Shown piece after piece: positions 52,286 through 60,350 of a stretch of DNA of 64,000 nt. This DNA is from Candidatus Brockarchaeota archaeon (lineage in GTDB: Archaea > Thermoproteota > EX4484-205 > JAAOZP01). The stretch's first letter is position 1. Every line of letters begins with the position of its first letter. The stretch lies in contig JAFNIX010000007.1 in assembly GCA_017601225.1 (NCBI GenBank), forward strand, positions 1-64,000, read 5' to 3'. A program made the translations under genes and the position numbers. The notes under the pieces were generated by a model. That model saw only the letters and a program-made list of their open reading frames with translations. It was not told where the DNA came from and did not search any database.

Positions 52286-52450
52286 TTAGTCGCTCCCGCT
52301 CACCACGTATTTCCTTAAGGCTGACTCCAACTTACTGCCTTTTTCCGTTCTCCTTGAAATCCATCTCAGAAGAACCCTGGAGACCGGGTTGCCGAGCCAC
52401 GCTTCCACAGTGCTTGCTACTAGGTCTGCCTCACGCGTTTTTATCACCAC
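52286..52450 (-). pseudogene. Frameshifted N-terminal part of the radical SAM gene
   Basis: A 54-codon frame starting at GTG 52450 (overlapping the antiporter stop) encodes LGNPVSRVLLRWISRR and KLESALRKYVVSG. Then, in the radical SAM frame, FQEKLAYLVVKLAIEKG and FGVSREQ continue to ATG 52202. From memory, archaeal radical SAM/SPASM proteins of this type begin with such a sequence in one frame. The join near 52290-52300 needs a single-base shift. It is either a mutation, an assembly indel, or separate translation of a small protein. Confidence 0.5.
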
Positions 52451-53699
52451 CTGAAGAGGGCTTCAAACCCTCGATGGAGAACAGCTTGGAGATTTCATCC
52501 CTCGCTGTAGATAGGCCCCAAGAGTATGCTCCTGCCACCACCGGTTTCATAATCATGTAGGTAGCTATCATCGCTGAAAACAGCCGCGTAGATATGGCTC
52601 CAGAGTTTAGCAGAAGCGTCTCCGCTATGATGCTCGTACTGAACTTTGTGCAGAGCCCAATGCCCATTATGAAAGCATATTTCAACCCAAGTAGCTTGCT
52701 GAAGAAGACTGTGGCGGCTGAAACCCTCGAGCTGAATGAGACCATGAAGATTATTATGACCAGTAATGGGAAAGCGACTAGGGAGGCGAGGGAAACGCTT
52801 GAACCTAGGCTTAGAAAGAAGAAGGGGGAGAGGAAGAAGTTGCCAAGGAAGTTTATAGGTCGCCTGCTCTCCTTCAGAATCTTCTCTGGAAACACTTGCT
52901 GCGTGACTATGCCGCCCATTATCGAGGCCACTGGAGCCAGGGTTTCATATACGAGTGCGCCTGAGGCGGCGAAGGAGAAGAACACTAGGAATATGAGGAA
53001 CGGCGGGATATAGGGTGGGCTATGGACAGTCTTCTCCAGCATCCTTCTAATTCGTCCCCCGATTTTCACCATCGTGAACGTTGCGAGAAGCAGAAGGAAT
53101 AAATAGGAGATTATGGGCAGCGTGGCGTTCAGGGTATTTTGCGTCGTGCTGCCGGACGAAAAGACCGGTAGGCTTGCTACAACTGCAAGCATCGCAACCT
53201 CCATAACGTCGTCGAAAACCCCCATTCCAAGCGTGAGCTGGCCGAACTTCGTGTTCACTAATCCGAATTCGGAGAGGATTGCGAACAAGACTACTTCGCC
53301 GATTGTTCCAAAAGTTATGCCTGTGATCAGCGCGATAAGGAAGGAATTGTTCACATCAGCTGGGAACCAGAAGTAGAATAATAGCGCTAGCATAGTGCCT
53401 TCGAACAGGCAGAGGAAAATACTGCCTGCAGCGATGTGCCCTCCCAGGGATCTCATTTCCTTAAGGTTCAGGTCTAGGCCGATCATGAAGAGGAGGGCGA
53501 GCATCCCCAGTTTAGCCAGAAGCTGGAAGCCTGCGTCGTTTATGACTGGCATGAAGAAACCGAAGGCGGAGAAGATCATGCCGAATAAAACGAGTGTGAA
53601 CATCCATGGCATTCTCAAGTATCTCTCTAACAAATAGCCGAAACCTAGTGCGATGGAATACGTGATTGCTGTTAAGAGCAAGGTGTCAGCCAAAGCCAT
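52431..53699 (-). CDS. CPA2-type cation/proton antiporter
   Basis: A membrane protein with about 12 helices, exchanging Na+ or K+ for protons. Helices such as LAMLALLFMIGLDLNLKEM and GTIGEVVLFAILSEF with VFDDVMEVAML (Asp pair at the transport-site position) fit the KefB/NhaS-like family. No C-terminal TrkA-type regulatory domain is present. It is followed downstream by the radical SAM fragment and preceded by a Usp gene three bases upstream. Confidence 0.85.
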   Translation of the reverse strand: MALADTLLLTAITYSIALGFGYLLERYLRMPWMFTLVLFGMIFSAFGFFMPVINDAGFQLLAKLGMLALLFMIGLDLNLKEMRSLGGHIAAGSIFLCLFEGTMLALLFYFWFPADVNNSFLIALITGITFGTIGEVVLFAILSEFGLVNTKFGQLTLGMGVFDDVMEVAMLAVVASLPVFSSGSTTQNTLNATLPIISYLFLLLLATFTMVKIGGRIRRMLEKTVHSPPYIPPFLIFLVFFSFAASGALVYETLAPVASIMGGIVTQQVFPEKILKESRRPINFLGNFFLSPFFFLSLGSSVSLASLVAFPLLVIIIFMVSFSSRVSAATVFFSKLLGLKYAFIMGIGLCTKFSTSIIAETLLLNSGAISTRLFSAMIATYMIMKPVVAGAYSWGLSTARDEISKLFSIEGLKPSSGGDKNA

Positions 53700-53702
53700 C
53701 GG

Positions 53703-54215
53703 CTACTTCACCACAAGCACTGGACAGGAGGCGTGCCTCACCACTCCTTCGCTCACGCTTCCCAATATGATCTCTTTCATCCTGCTTAAACCCCTAGCAC
53801 CCATTACGATCATGTCGAATCCGCCTTCCCTGCATGTTCTGATTATCTGGTCAACTGGGCGTCCCTCCACCAGCAGCTTTTCGACTTCAACCCCTCTGGA
53901 TTTAACCCTCTTTTCCCCGTCTTCCAAGATGTTGACTCCCATCTTCCGTATTGCTTCAATAAACTCGTTGACAGGCGTCGGGGAGATTGCGAAGCCGCCA
54001 ACCTGGTACACGTGCACCAGCGTGATTCTGCTGCCGAATTTTAGAGCTATTTGAACAGCCATTTTCAACGCTTTCACCGAATGCTCGGAGCCGTCTAACG
54101 GAACCAGAATCCTCCTGAACGAAAACGTTTCACTTTTAACCGTCGAAACCCTGGTCCCTCCACTGTTTTTCTCACCAGGGTTCTGCGCCAACGCCTCCTC
54201 CATGCCCATCACCAC
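53703..54215 (-). CDS. Universal stress protein, ATP-binding type
   Basis: Usp fold: ILVPLDGSEHSVKALKMAV at the N-terminus and the ATP motif GARGLSRMKEIILGSVSEGV (G-x2-G-x9-G-S) near the end, followed by HASCPVLVV. A disordered ~30-residue N-terminal extension precedes the domain. It is in an operon with the antiporter, which suggests Usp regulates transport. The start may be GTG 54215, or the internal ATG 54209 or 54203. It is divergent from the Lrp-type regulator with shared operator-like sites between. Confidence 0.9.
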   Translation of the reverse strand: MVMGMEEALAQNPGEKNSGGTRVSTVKSETFSFRRILVPLDGSEHSVKALKMAVQIALKFGSRITLVHVYQVGGFAISPTPVNEFIEAIRKMGVNILEDGEKRVKSRGVEVEKLLVEGRPVDQIIRTCREGGFDMIVMGARGLSRMKEIILGSVSEGVVRHASCPVLVVK

Positions 54216-54222
54216 TCGTAAT

Positions 54223-54269
54223 GTTACAAACCGTAAGCCATATATACGCTTTATGTTACATATTGTAAC
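54223..54269. promoter_or_regulatory. Operator pair between usp and Lrp regulator
   Basis: GTTACATATTGTAAC at 54255-54269 is an inverted repeat with 6-bp arms and a 3-bp spacer. It ends three bases before the regulator's ATG. A weaker copy, GTTACAAACCGTAAG, lies at 54223-54237 on the usp side. Between them CATATATACG (54239-54248) can serve as a TATA box for either direction, about 25 bases from each start. The layout predicts autoregulation of the Lrp-type protein and co-control of usp-antiporter. Confidence 0.7.
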
Positions 54270-54272
54270 AAA

Positions 54273-54842
54273 ATGAGCTTGGACGAGGTGGATAAAAAGA
54301 TCATATCAATCCTTCAGGAAGATGGCCGGACGCCCCTCTTGGCAATAGGTAAAGAGCTTGGCTTGTCACATGTAGCTGTGGGAAAAAGGTTGGATAAGCT
54401 TTGTGAAAACCTGATTAAGGTTTCAGCCGGGCTGAACGCGGATTATTTAGGTTTCCGCGTCGCCATCGTGAACGCGGAGGTTGAAACTCCTAAACGTCTA
54501 CGGGAGCTTGTAAACATGTTTTCCAAGTGTCCGAGGATGATTTTCCTAACCATGACAACCGGCGCCTACAATCTGATGACAATCATGGTGGCGGAAGACG
54601 CTGACACGCTGAACGCTATAATAGAAAGATGTTCCGTGAGGGCACGGAAGGGCGGCATTAGACGTTCAGAAGCTATAATAGGCGAGGCGCCAGTGGTTCC
54701 CAGATACTTGCCGATAAAGGTGGTTGCAACCAGAACGGATGAGGATGCGCCGTGCGGGATGAATTGTGGAAGATGTTTACGCTACCATGAGAAGAGGTGT
54801 TTAGGCTGCCCGTCGACAAAATATTATCGAGGCCCGCTTTAG
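54273..54842 (+). CDS. Lrp/AsnC-family regulator with C-terminal Cys cluster
   Basis: The N-terminal HTH (DKKIISILQEDGRTPLLAIGKELGLSHVAVGKRLDKL) is followed by a RAM-like ligand domain. A C-terminal extension has six Cys in PCGMNCGRC...KRCLGCP, which suggests an iron-sulphur cluster or zinc site sensing redox or metal state. Standard Lrp proteins (~150 residues) lack this tail. The mRNA appears leaderless. It likely controls the divergent usp-antiporter operon. Confidence 0.85.
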   Translation: MSLDEVDKKIISILQEDGRTPLLAIGKELGLSHVAVGKRLDKLCENLIKVSAGLNADYLGFRVAIVNAEVETPKRLRELVNMFSKCPRMIFLTMTTGAYNLMTIMVAEDADTLNAIIERCSVRARKGGIRRSEAIIGEAPVVPRYLPIKVVATRTDEDAPCGMNCGRCLRYHEKRCLGCPSTKYYRGPL

Positions 54843-54897
54843 CCTGTTGAACATCGTTAATCGTATTGAGCGTTGCAACATTTATGGCATATGCTAC

Positions 54898-56496
54898 TCA
54901 GAGGTTTTTAACCATGTATGTGCCGTCGAAAAAGTAGCCAAGCCTTCTGTAGTATTCCCTTACGCCGACAGCCGATGTCACAAGCATTTTACGGGCGCCT
55001 TGCTCCCTAGCCAACTCTTCGGCTTCAGCCATCAGCCTGGCGCCCAGACCCTTATGCTGCCATGATTCGCTGCTCCTGGCTTTAAGCGGCAGGGCTCTTC
55101 CAAGAGCCTTCAGCTCCCTAACTATCATGGAGCAAGCCTCCTTAACCTCCGGCCTATGGGCTTTTCCAGAGGGTTCTCTAAGCCTCAGGTATGCGAGGAG
55201 CACATCGTTCTCAACATCCTCGAAGCTGAGGAAGTACTCAACTCCTTCTGAAGCCAGGTATCTCCTCACGACGAGCTCGACCTTCTCAGGGTCTGCCCTA
55301 GTCTTCGCGAAACCTGCTTCCCTGCATCTTATGCAGCGGCACCTGGCCCCTTTTGATTCAAGAACCCTGTGGGCGAGCTCCCTCAGGTTACTCTTCTTAA
55401 CGCCGGCGGCAATAGCGTATGCAGGAATATCCCTCTGAACCCTCATAACCCTTACCCACGGCGGAGTAAACTCGAGGACCCTGGCAACTAGTTGAGCAGC
55501 CTCCTCGTCGCCAAGCGGCCTGTATTCCCCCCTAGCCCAGGCGTCGTAGAGCCCAGTGCCTTCAACAACCAGAGTAGGATATATCTTAACCATGTCCGGC
55601 CTAAACCTTTCATCGAAAAAGAGTGTTTTAAAATCTTCAATAGATTCTTCAAAGCTGAGACCCGGCAGCCCAGGCATCATGTGTGCAACAATCTTCAGGC
55701 CAGCATCCTTAGCAACCCTAAACGCTTGAACAACATCTTCAACACTATGCCCCCTCTTAACAACCTTCAATATTTCGTCTCTAAGCGTTTGAACACCTAT
55801 TTCGACCCTTGTAACACCCATTTTAAGCATCGCATCCACATGCTGCTCCCTGCAGTAGTCGGGCCTAGTTTCAACAGTCAAGCCTACGCATCTTACTTTC
55901 GAGGACTCGTTGAGCCTATGGGCCTCCTCCAGGGAGGCTGATGCCCCCCCGTTTAAAGCGTCGAAACAGCCTTTAACGAAAGCCTCCTGGTATTCCAATG
56001 GGGCGGCTGGGAACGTTCCCCCCATTATTATCAGCTCAGCCTTCTGCACAGCATGCCCAGCAGCCTCAAGCTGCCTAATCCTCTGGGAAACCTGTTTGAA
56101 AGCATCATAATCGTTCTGAATAGCCCTCATCGCAGCCGGCTCGAGACCAGTATAGCTCTGCGGAGTATTCCTGGAGGGGCCGCCTGGACAGTAGAAGCAT
56201 CTCCCATGCGGGCAGGGCATCGGCATGGTCATCGCTGCGACGACAACCACTCCCGAGGAGCTCCTGGACGGCTTAACCATAAGAATACTCTTAAGCCTCT
56301 CCCTAAGATTCTCCGGAGCACTCGCAAGAATATCGCTGTTAGAGGGAACCATGGGAAGCCTGAACCTCGATGAAACCTTGAGCTTAACCCTTTGAACCAC
56401 CCGCCTGTCAACACGCTTCTCAGAAGCCAAGAGCATAGCTATCTCTCTGCAGGCAGCCCAGTAGTCGCATGTCTTAACGGTCTCCTCCGACTCCAT
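54898..56496 (-). CDS. elp3: Elp3 tRNA U34 acetyltransferase
   Basis: It modifies wobble uridines of tRNAs. A radical SAM domain with PCPHGRCFYCPGG motif lies in the N-terminal half, with GLTVETRPDYC and IGVQTLRDEILK following. The GNAT acetyltransferase domain has HKGLGARLMAEAEELAREQG near the end. Length (532) is normal for archaeal Elp3. Confidence 0.96.
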   Translation of the reverse strand: MESEETVKTCDYWAACREIAMLLASEKRVDRRVVQRVKLKVSSRFRLPMVPSNSDILASAPENLRERLKSILMVKPSRSSSGVVVVAAMTMPMPCPHGRCFYCPGGPSRNTPQSYTGLEPAAMRAIQNDYDAFKQVSQRIRQLEAAGHAVQKAELIIMGGTFPAAPLEYQEAFVKGCFDALNGGASASLEEAHRLNESSKVRCVGLTVETRPDYCREQHVDAMLKMGVTRVEIGVQTLRDEILKVVKRGHSVEDVVQAFRVAKDAGLKIVAHMMPGLPGLSFEESIEDFKTLFFDERFRPDMVKIYPTLVVEGTGLYDAWARGEYRPLGDEEAAQLVARVLEFTPPWVRVMRVQRDIPAYAIAAGVKKSNLRELAHRVLESKGARCRCIRCREAGFAKTRADPEKVELVVRRYLASEGVEYFLSFEDVENDVLLAYLRLREPSGKAHRPEVKEACSMIVRELKALGRALPLKARSSESWQHKGLGARLMAEAEELAREQGARKMLVTSAVGVREYYRRLGYFFDGTYMVKNL

Positions 56497-56562
56497 CCTA
56501 ACTCGTTTCTTAACTCTTGAAAACCATTCGGCTTATTAAACTTGCAGCACAAGTCTAACAGC

Positions 56563-57006
56563 CTAGGCTAGACACCGTGTTTCCAGGCCCTCCGCCATGC
56601 TTGCCTCCGCAAGCTTCAGGTCGCCCGTCACAAGCATACGTGCACCAAATTGTTTCGCAGACGCTATTTGAATAGCATCAGCAACATAAAGATGGTGTTT
56701 GAAAACAAGCTTCAAGGATTCCCTCACGATTTTCGGGGTCACGTTAACCATGATTGCGGAGCGTGCCCTGAGAAGCATCCTGAGCTCCCTCAGCATCGTC
56801 CTAAAAACCTCTGTACTTTTCAACCCCAGTTTCTCACCATACTTGTCGAACACAACGGCTGCCTCGCCAACGTTCCAGTATGATAAGACTATTACTACTG
56901 AACCTTTATGCGCCCTACTAAACAAGTCGTCCACCATCTGGCTTCCACGCTCTTTAACATACCTCTTAACCACGGCGCTCGTATCCAAGTAGTAGAGTTC
57001 ACTCAA
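56563..57006 (-). CDS. vapC: PIN-domain toxin VapC (pair 1)
   Basis: A ribonuclease toxin. The PIN acidic residues are in YLDTSAVVKRY (Asp), WNVGEA (Glu), HHLYVADAIQIA (Asp) and LVTGDLKL (Asp). Length (147) is normal. Its start overlaps the end of the antitoxin gene upstream by 8 bases. Confidence 0.92.
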   Translation of the reverse strand: MSELYYLDTSAVVKRYVKERGSQMVDDLFSRAHKGSVVIVLSYWNVGEAAVVFDKYGEKLGLKSTEVFRTMLRELRMLLRARSAIMVNVTPKIVRESLKLVFKHHLYVADAIQIASAKQFGARMLVTGDLKLAEASMAEGLETRCLA

Positions 57007-57286
57007 AGAAGGAAACCGCCTCAGAGGACCTCTGCTCCCTAAGCTCCCTGACTACTCTAGCAGAATCATACCCCTCGGGTCTTGAACTAGGTATCTCCGC
57101 CGGGTCAAGCGGGTCTAAACTTCCTAAGCCCAGATCCTCAGCCATTTCCTCCAGCCATCTAGAAGTCAATGAACCCAGAAACTCTTCAACAACACTGCTT
57201 AAACTCGACCCTTCACTGGCCAGTATTGCCTTAATCTCTCTGATAATGTTTTCATCGATGCTTAGGGTTAGCTTCCTCCTACTCAT
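56999..57286 (-). CDS. vapB: Ribbon-helix-helix antitoxin VapB (pair 1)
   Basis: A 95-residue antitoxin. MSRRKLTLSIDENIIREIKAIL followed by SSLSSVVEEFLGSL is the ribbon-helix-helix DNA-binding part. The C-terminal half is the acidic toxin-binding tail. ATG 57286 is preferred over an upstream ATG at 57382, which lies beyond the operator-like palindromes. It overlaps vapC. Confidence 0.85.
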   Translation of the reverse strand: MSRRKLTLSIDENIIREIKAILASEGSSLSSVVEEFLGSLTSRWLEEMAEDLGLGSLDPLDPAEIPSSRPEGYDSARVVRELREQRSSEAVSFFE

Positions 57287-57309
57287 ATACGTATATCCGT
57301 AGGTACGTA
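57287..57309. promoter_or_regulatory. Operator-like palindromes before vapB
   Basis: ATACGTAT (57287-57294) and TACGTA (57304-57309) are perfect palindromes with centres 16 bases apart. They lie directly before the vapB ATG, where a ribbon-helix-helix antitoxin would autoregulate. Confidence 0.55.
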
Positions 57310-57556
57310 TTACCACTCTAATATAAAAGCCTTTTCCCAGATAAGAAATAGCCAGAATATCATTAGGATTAGCAACGAACATATAGCGCGCTCAAACAAT
57401 ACCCTTAACTAGCCAAACACCTTAATCTCTCCGATCGGCTCCGCCAACGCTTAGCGTGACCAGTCCCCACCCAAAAAGCACCTATCATCGTTACAGTATT
57501 CAAGCCTGTCTCTTTTAGCGCACGCGCTTAACAAAAACTTTATATTCTAACCAAAT

Positions 57557-57572
57557 ATCAGATTTATCTGAT
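57557..57572. promoter_or_regulatory. Operator overlapping the AbrB-type antitoxin start
   Basis: ATCAGAT-TT-ATCTGAT is a perfect inverted repeat with 7-bp arms. It covers the first two bases of the start codon at 57571. TATA-like TTTATATT at 57539-57546 lies about 28 bases upstream of the ATG, so antitoxin binding would block initiation. Confidence 0.65.
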
Positions 57573-57795
57573 GAGTAAGATTATTCAGATTAGGAAGAGA
57601 AACGCGCTCTACTTGCCGAAGGAAATAGTCGAAAAAATGGATATAAAAGAAGGAGACAGGATCATAGTTGAGGTTAATGAAAACAGCATCGTGTTAAGGC
57701 CGGTGAAGGCGCTTAAAACGAAAGAGTATTGGAGTGAGATTAGGCCAGAGGAAGTAGAAGAAGTTGGAGAAGAAATCACGAGACAACTATTCTAG
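57571..57795 (+). CDS. AbrB/SpoVT-type antitoxin (VapB pair 2)
   Basis: A 74-residue swapped-hairpin antitoxin: SKIIQIRKRNALYLPKEIVEKMDIKEGDRI... is the AbrB-like DNA-binding domain, and the acidic C-terminal ~25 residues would bind the PIN toxin. The gene overlaps the toxin by 32 bases. It is leaderless or nearly so. Confidence 0.87.
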   Translation: MSKIIQIRKRNALYLPKEIVEKMDIKEGDRIIVEVNENSIVLRPVKALKTKEYWSEIRPEEVEEVGEEITRQLF

Positions 57796-58237
57796 GAAAC
57801 TAATCTTAGACACTTCATTCATACTTCCCTACCTAGGGGTAAAAGTCATCGGCGTAGAGGAAAAAGAACTTGAGAAAATAACTGGAAGCTATGAAACATA
57901 TTACCCGCTGCTACTACTGGTCGAATTACAGGGAGTTGTATTTAAAGAAGCCAGAAAACTGTCCTTAAAGGAAGTCCCGAAGAGGGCTGTTGAAAGCTTT
58001 ATTTCACTAGTTTACGGAGAATACGTGAAAATGATTCCTCCTGCTGAAGAAGACTTATACACGAGCTACGATTTAATCTCATCAGGCTGGAACGATATTT
58101 TCGATTCAATACTTTACGCGGTTTCAAAGAGAACAAAAATAAAAGTTCTAACAATGGATACAGCATTCAGAAAGTTTTTGAAAGAGAATAAATTCAACCA
58201 TGAACTACTGGTTACCGTGAATGAAATCAAGTTTTGA
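57764..58237 (+). CDS. PIN-domain toxin VapC (pair 2)
   Basis: PIN residues lie in LILDTSFILPYL (Asp), LLVELQG (Glu), NDIFDSILYAVSKR (Asp) and LTMDTAFRKF (Asp). Length is 157 residues from TTG 57764; a later start inside the overlap is possible. It belongs with the AbrB-type antitoxin just upstream. Confidence 0.87.
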   Translation: MEKKSRDNYSRKLILDTSFILPYLGVKVIGVEEKELEKITGSYETYYPLLLLVELQGVVFKEARKLSLKEVPKRAVESFISLVYGEYVKMIPPAEEDLYTSYDLISSGWNDIFDSILYAVSKRTKIKVLTMDTAFRKFLKENKFNHELLVTVNEIKF

Positions 58238-58647
58238 TTCGCAAATAGCACGCACCACCATCCTTCAATACATTACCTTGAAAGCTAGAACACCGGCAAC
58301 CAGCATCCTGGAAAGCGAAGCCAAACAAGGAAACACAACCATAAAGAAAACAGCTAACAAGAATCACGAGAAGCACGCGCTATTTCCTCCATAGAAGTTG
58401 CTCCATTACCTTAAGAAACGGGCAGGATCAGCATCCTTAGACCCTGTTTGATCGCATCCTATGATTCTAAAACCTATTTTTCTGCGGTAGGAGAAATTGA
58501 ATGTCTCCATGTCTCTCCCAGAGGCGCTTTGTTGAAAATGCTTACCAACCCGTATTAATCGGGTTACCATGTAATACTTTCTGATTGTAGTGAAAAACAA
58601 CCCTCACAGAGGAAAACGTTTAAAAGAGGTTTCCAAGTATCCTAGCT
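58238..58647. other. Gene-free stretch between toxin-antitoxin pairs
   Basis: About 410 bases with no convincing gene. A 64-codon minus-strand frame (58406-58600) has no recognisable features. A small inverted pair, AACCCG-TATTAAT-CGGGTT, at 58549-58567 may be a terminator or binding site. A TTTAAAAG box near 58619-58626 serves hicB. Confidence 0.4.
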
Positions 58648-58875
58648 ATGGCCTTGGAGTTTGATGTCGTGATAATTGAAGATGAGACCGGCGGATACGT
58701 TGCTTCAGTGCCATCACTACCGGGCTGCCGCACTCAGGCTGAAACCCTTGACGAGCTTATGAAGAATGTTCAGGAAGCAATCCAACTCTACCTGGAAACC
58801 CTTGAAGAGGATGAGAAGAGAGACCTGTTAAAGCAAAAAGTTTCCGGAATCCAAAGAGTGAGCATCCCAGGGTAG
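58648..58875 (+). CDS. hicB: HicB-like antitoxin
   Basis: A 75-residue degraded-RNase-H-fold antitoxin: DVVIIEDETGGYVASVPSLPGCRTQAETLDELMKNVQEAIQLYLE is the typical HicB sequence. There is no C-terminal DNA-binding domain, so autoregulation may need the toxin partner. TTTAAAAG about 25 bases upstream suggests a leaderless transcript. Confidence 0.9.
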   Translation: MALEFDVVIIEDETGGYVASVPSLPGCRTQAETLDELMKNVQEAIQLYLETLEEDEKRDLLKQKVSGIQRVSIPG

Positions 58876-58876
58876 A

Positions 58877-59101
58877 ATCACTCCAGTAAGCCCGGAGAAA
58901 CCGGTTAAAATACTCGATAAGGCCGGCTTTAAAATCATAAGGCAAAGAGGCTTGCACATCATAACGATGAACGATAAAAAAGTTAGAATAGTGGTCCCCA
59001 TGCATCCTATAAAGGATGTGAAGCCAAGCCTCGTAAACATGATCATAAAGGAAGCAGGCCTTACTAGAGAAGAAATCCTTAAACTTCTAAGAGAATTATG
59101 A
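58877..59101 (+). CDS. hicA: HicA-like toxin, no canonical start codon
   Basis: A 74-residue dsRBD-like mRNA interferase: VKILDKAGFKIIRQRGLHIITM contains the conserved GF and catalytic-type His, and VVPMHPIKDVKPSLVNMI matches the family end. The frame between the upstream TGA (overlapping hicB) and the domain has no ATG, GTG or TTG. ATC 58877 or a frameshift from hicB are the options. It may be inactive, or translated by a non-standard start. Confidence 0.65.
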   Translation: MTPVSPEKPVKILDKAGFKIIRQRGLHIITMNDKKVRIVVPMHPIKDVKPSLVNMIIKEAGLTREEILKLLREL

Positions 59102-59199
59102 TAAGCCTGACTAACAAGTTCACAGAAATATTGCTTGAAAAACAGGAAGACAAAAACGACATGTTGAACGAAATGAACAAGAAGCTAAGAAAAGACTAA
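59098..59199 (+). CDS. Tiny third gene of the hicBA group
   Basis: ATG 59098 overlaps the hicA TGA as ATGA and starts a 33-residue charged helical peptide (LTNKFTEILLEKQEDKND, then MNKKLRKD). It could be a partner peptide or just a remnant of a coiled-coil gene. No family is recognised. Confidence 0.35.
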   Translation: MISLTNKFTEILLEKQEDKNDMLNEMNKKLRKD

Positions 59200-59216
59200 A
59201 TTAAAAACCTAAATAT

Positions 59217-59396
59217 CTAAACACGCATCTGCTTCCAAATCTGACCAGGCTGACGATTCAAAACAACCCTCTTACGATAAATACTCCTAACCCTCCTACG
59301 CGGCATATCCGGCGCACGCTCACGCGGAGCCAACTTAGGAGTAAGACTACGAACTTTCCCCGCAAGAGTTACGTTGCCATGGGTGACCATTCCCAT
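59217..59396 (-). CDS. rps30e: Ribosomal protein eS30
   Basis: A small basic ribosomal protein. THGNVTLAGKVRSLTPKLAP is the eS30 core, followed by an Arg-rich stretch and YRKRVVLNRQPGQ. ATG 59396 is preferred because GAGAGGTG precedes it; GTG 59402 is also possible. TTTAAAAG near 59440 on the minus strand is the likely TATA box. It is a housekeeping gene inside the toxin-antitoxin island. Confidence 0.85.
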   Translation of the reverse strand: MGMVTHGNVTLAGKVRSLTPKLAPRERAPDMPRRRVRSIYRKRVVLNRQPGQIWKQMRV

Positions 59397-59402
59397 CGAC
59401 AC

Positions 59403-59584
59403 CTCTCTATATTTCCCGTGTTACACAATGCGCAGACTTGCTTTTAAACATTTCTCAGATGGTGGCGTGCTCGTATTCTAATGGGTTGCGGGGAATAGGC
59501 GGCTCGCGCGCTATTATGCTTCACTAAATTCACAAGGGGATTATCCATTAGGGTTTCGTTAAGCCAGTTAGATGCCTGCTTTTT
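59403..59584. other. Intergenic region between eS30 and AbiEii
   Basis: Holds the eS30 promoter (TTTAAAAG, minus strand, near 59440). Otherwise no gene or repeat is visible. Confidence 0.4.
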
Positions 59585-60349
59585 CTAACCTGCTTCTGAG
59601 AAAAAAGGCTTAAGGTCTTTCTCTATTGCTTCGAAATCAGGTAGGCTTCCGATGATCACTGGCTCCAATTCCCGTCTCCAGACTGCTCTGATTCTTTCAA
59701 CATTAACCATAAGCTCTCTTGGGTTAAACTCTTTTCTGTAATATGAGAGTTTCTCGTTTATCAGGTGGATGTCGGGCTTAACCCCGGTTTTAAGCAGGAA
59801 CCAGAGGTCGTACAGGTCTCTCGGTTTCCCGCGCCGGGTTAAGGCTCTGACTTTCTCTGCAAGAATCTCCTCCGGGCTCATTACTGCTACGTGGAACGGG
59901 AGAATATCCGGGTATACTGTTCTTAATTCTTTAACCTCTACTTCCCTCATGATTCTCTCCCTCCTGCTTACTTCAACTCTGACGAAGCATCTCTCAATCT
60001 CCTGGGTGAAAAGAGGTCCTTCAACGCCAACCCTGAAGGAAAACGAATGGGGATTGTCTTCAATTATCCTCAGGCTCGCGTTCATGTTTAGGATTTCAAG
60101 GTCTTCCCTTATCTCCGCCACCAGCCTCCTCAGGTCGAAATGCTCTTTCAGGGTGAAATCCATGTCTTCGCTGAACCTGTTTAACCCGTGGAAGAATGCG
60201 AGCGCTGTTCCACCCTTGAAAACCATTTCCCTTGAGACCCTGGAGTAAATGATTCTTAAAAGAATTGTTTGAACGTAGTTTTTCTCCTGCTGAAACGGTT
60301 TTAAACCCGTGACTCTAGCTATTCTCACCAGGGTTTCTCTATCGATCAT
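59585..60349 (-). CDS. AbiEii/AbiGii-type nucleotidyltransferase toxin
   Basis: FKGGTALAFFHGLNRFSEDMDFTL is the nucleotidyltransferase active site (GG(T)AL...DxD) of the AbiEii family, and ILAEKVRALTRRGKPRDLYDLWFLL the second conserved block. Type IV toxins of this family modify tRNA ends or block growth on phage infection. ATG 60349 (MIDRETLV) follows the antitoxin stop directly. An upstream start would overlap the AbiEi gene. Confidence 0.88.
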   Translation of the reverse strand: MIDRETLVRIARVTGLKPFQQEKNYVQTILLRIIYSRVSREMVFKGGTALAFFHGLNRFSEDMDFTLKEHFDLRRLVAEIREDLEILNMNASLRIIEDNPHSFSFRVGVEGPLFTQEIERCFVRVEVSRRERIMREVEVKELRTVYPDILPFHVAVMSPEEILAEKVRALTRRGKPRDLYDLWFLLKTGVKPDIHLINEKLSYYRKEFNPRELMVNVERIRAVWRRELEPVIIGSLPDFEAIEKDLKPFFSEAG

Positions 60350-60350
60350 C

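Noticed and set aside
58406-58600. 64-codon minus-strand frame in the toxin-antitoxin gap
   Set aside because: No start signal, no family resemblance and poor composition.
58549-58610. CRISPR-repeat-like sequence (CTTTCTGATTGTAGTGAAAAAC)
   Set aside because: It occurs once only; there is no array or adjacent cas gene in the window.
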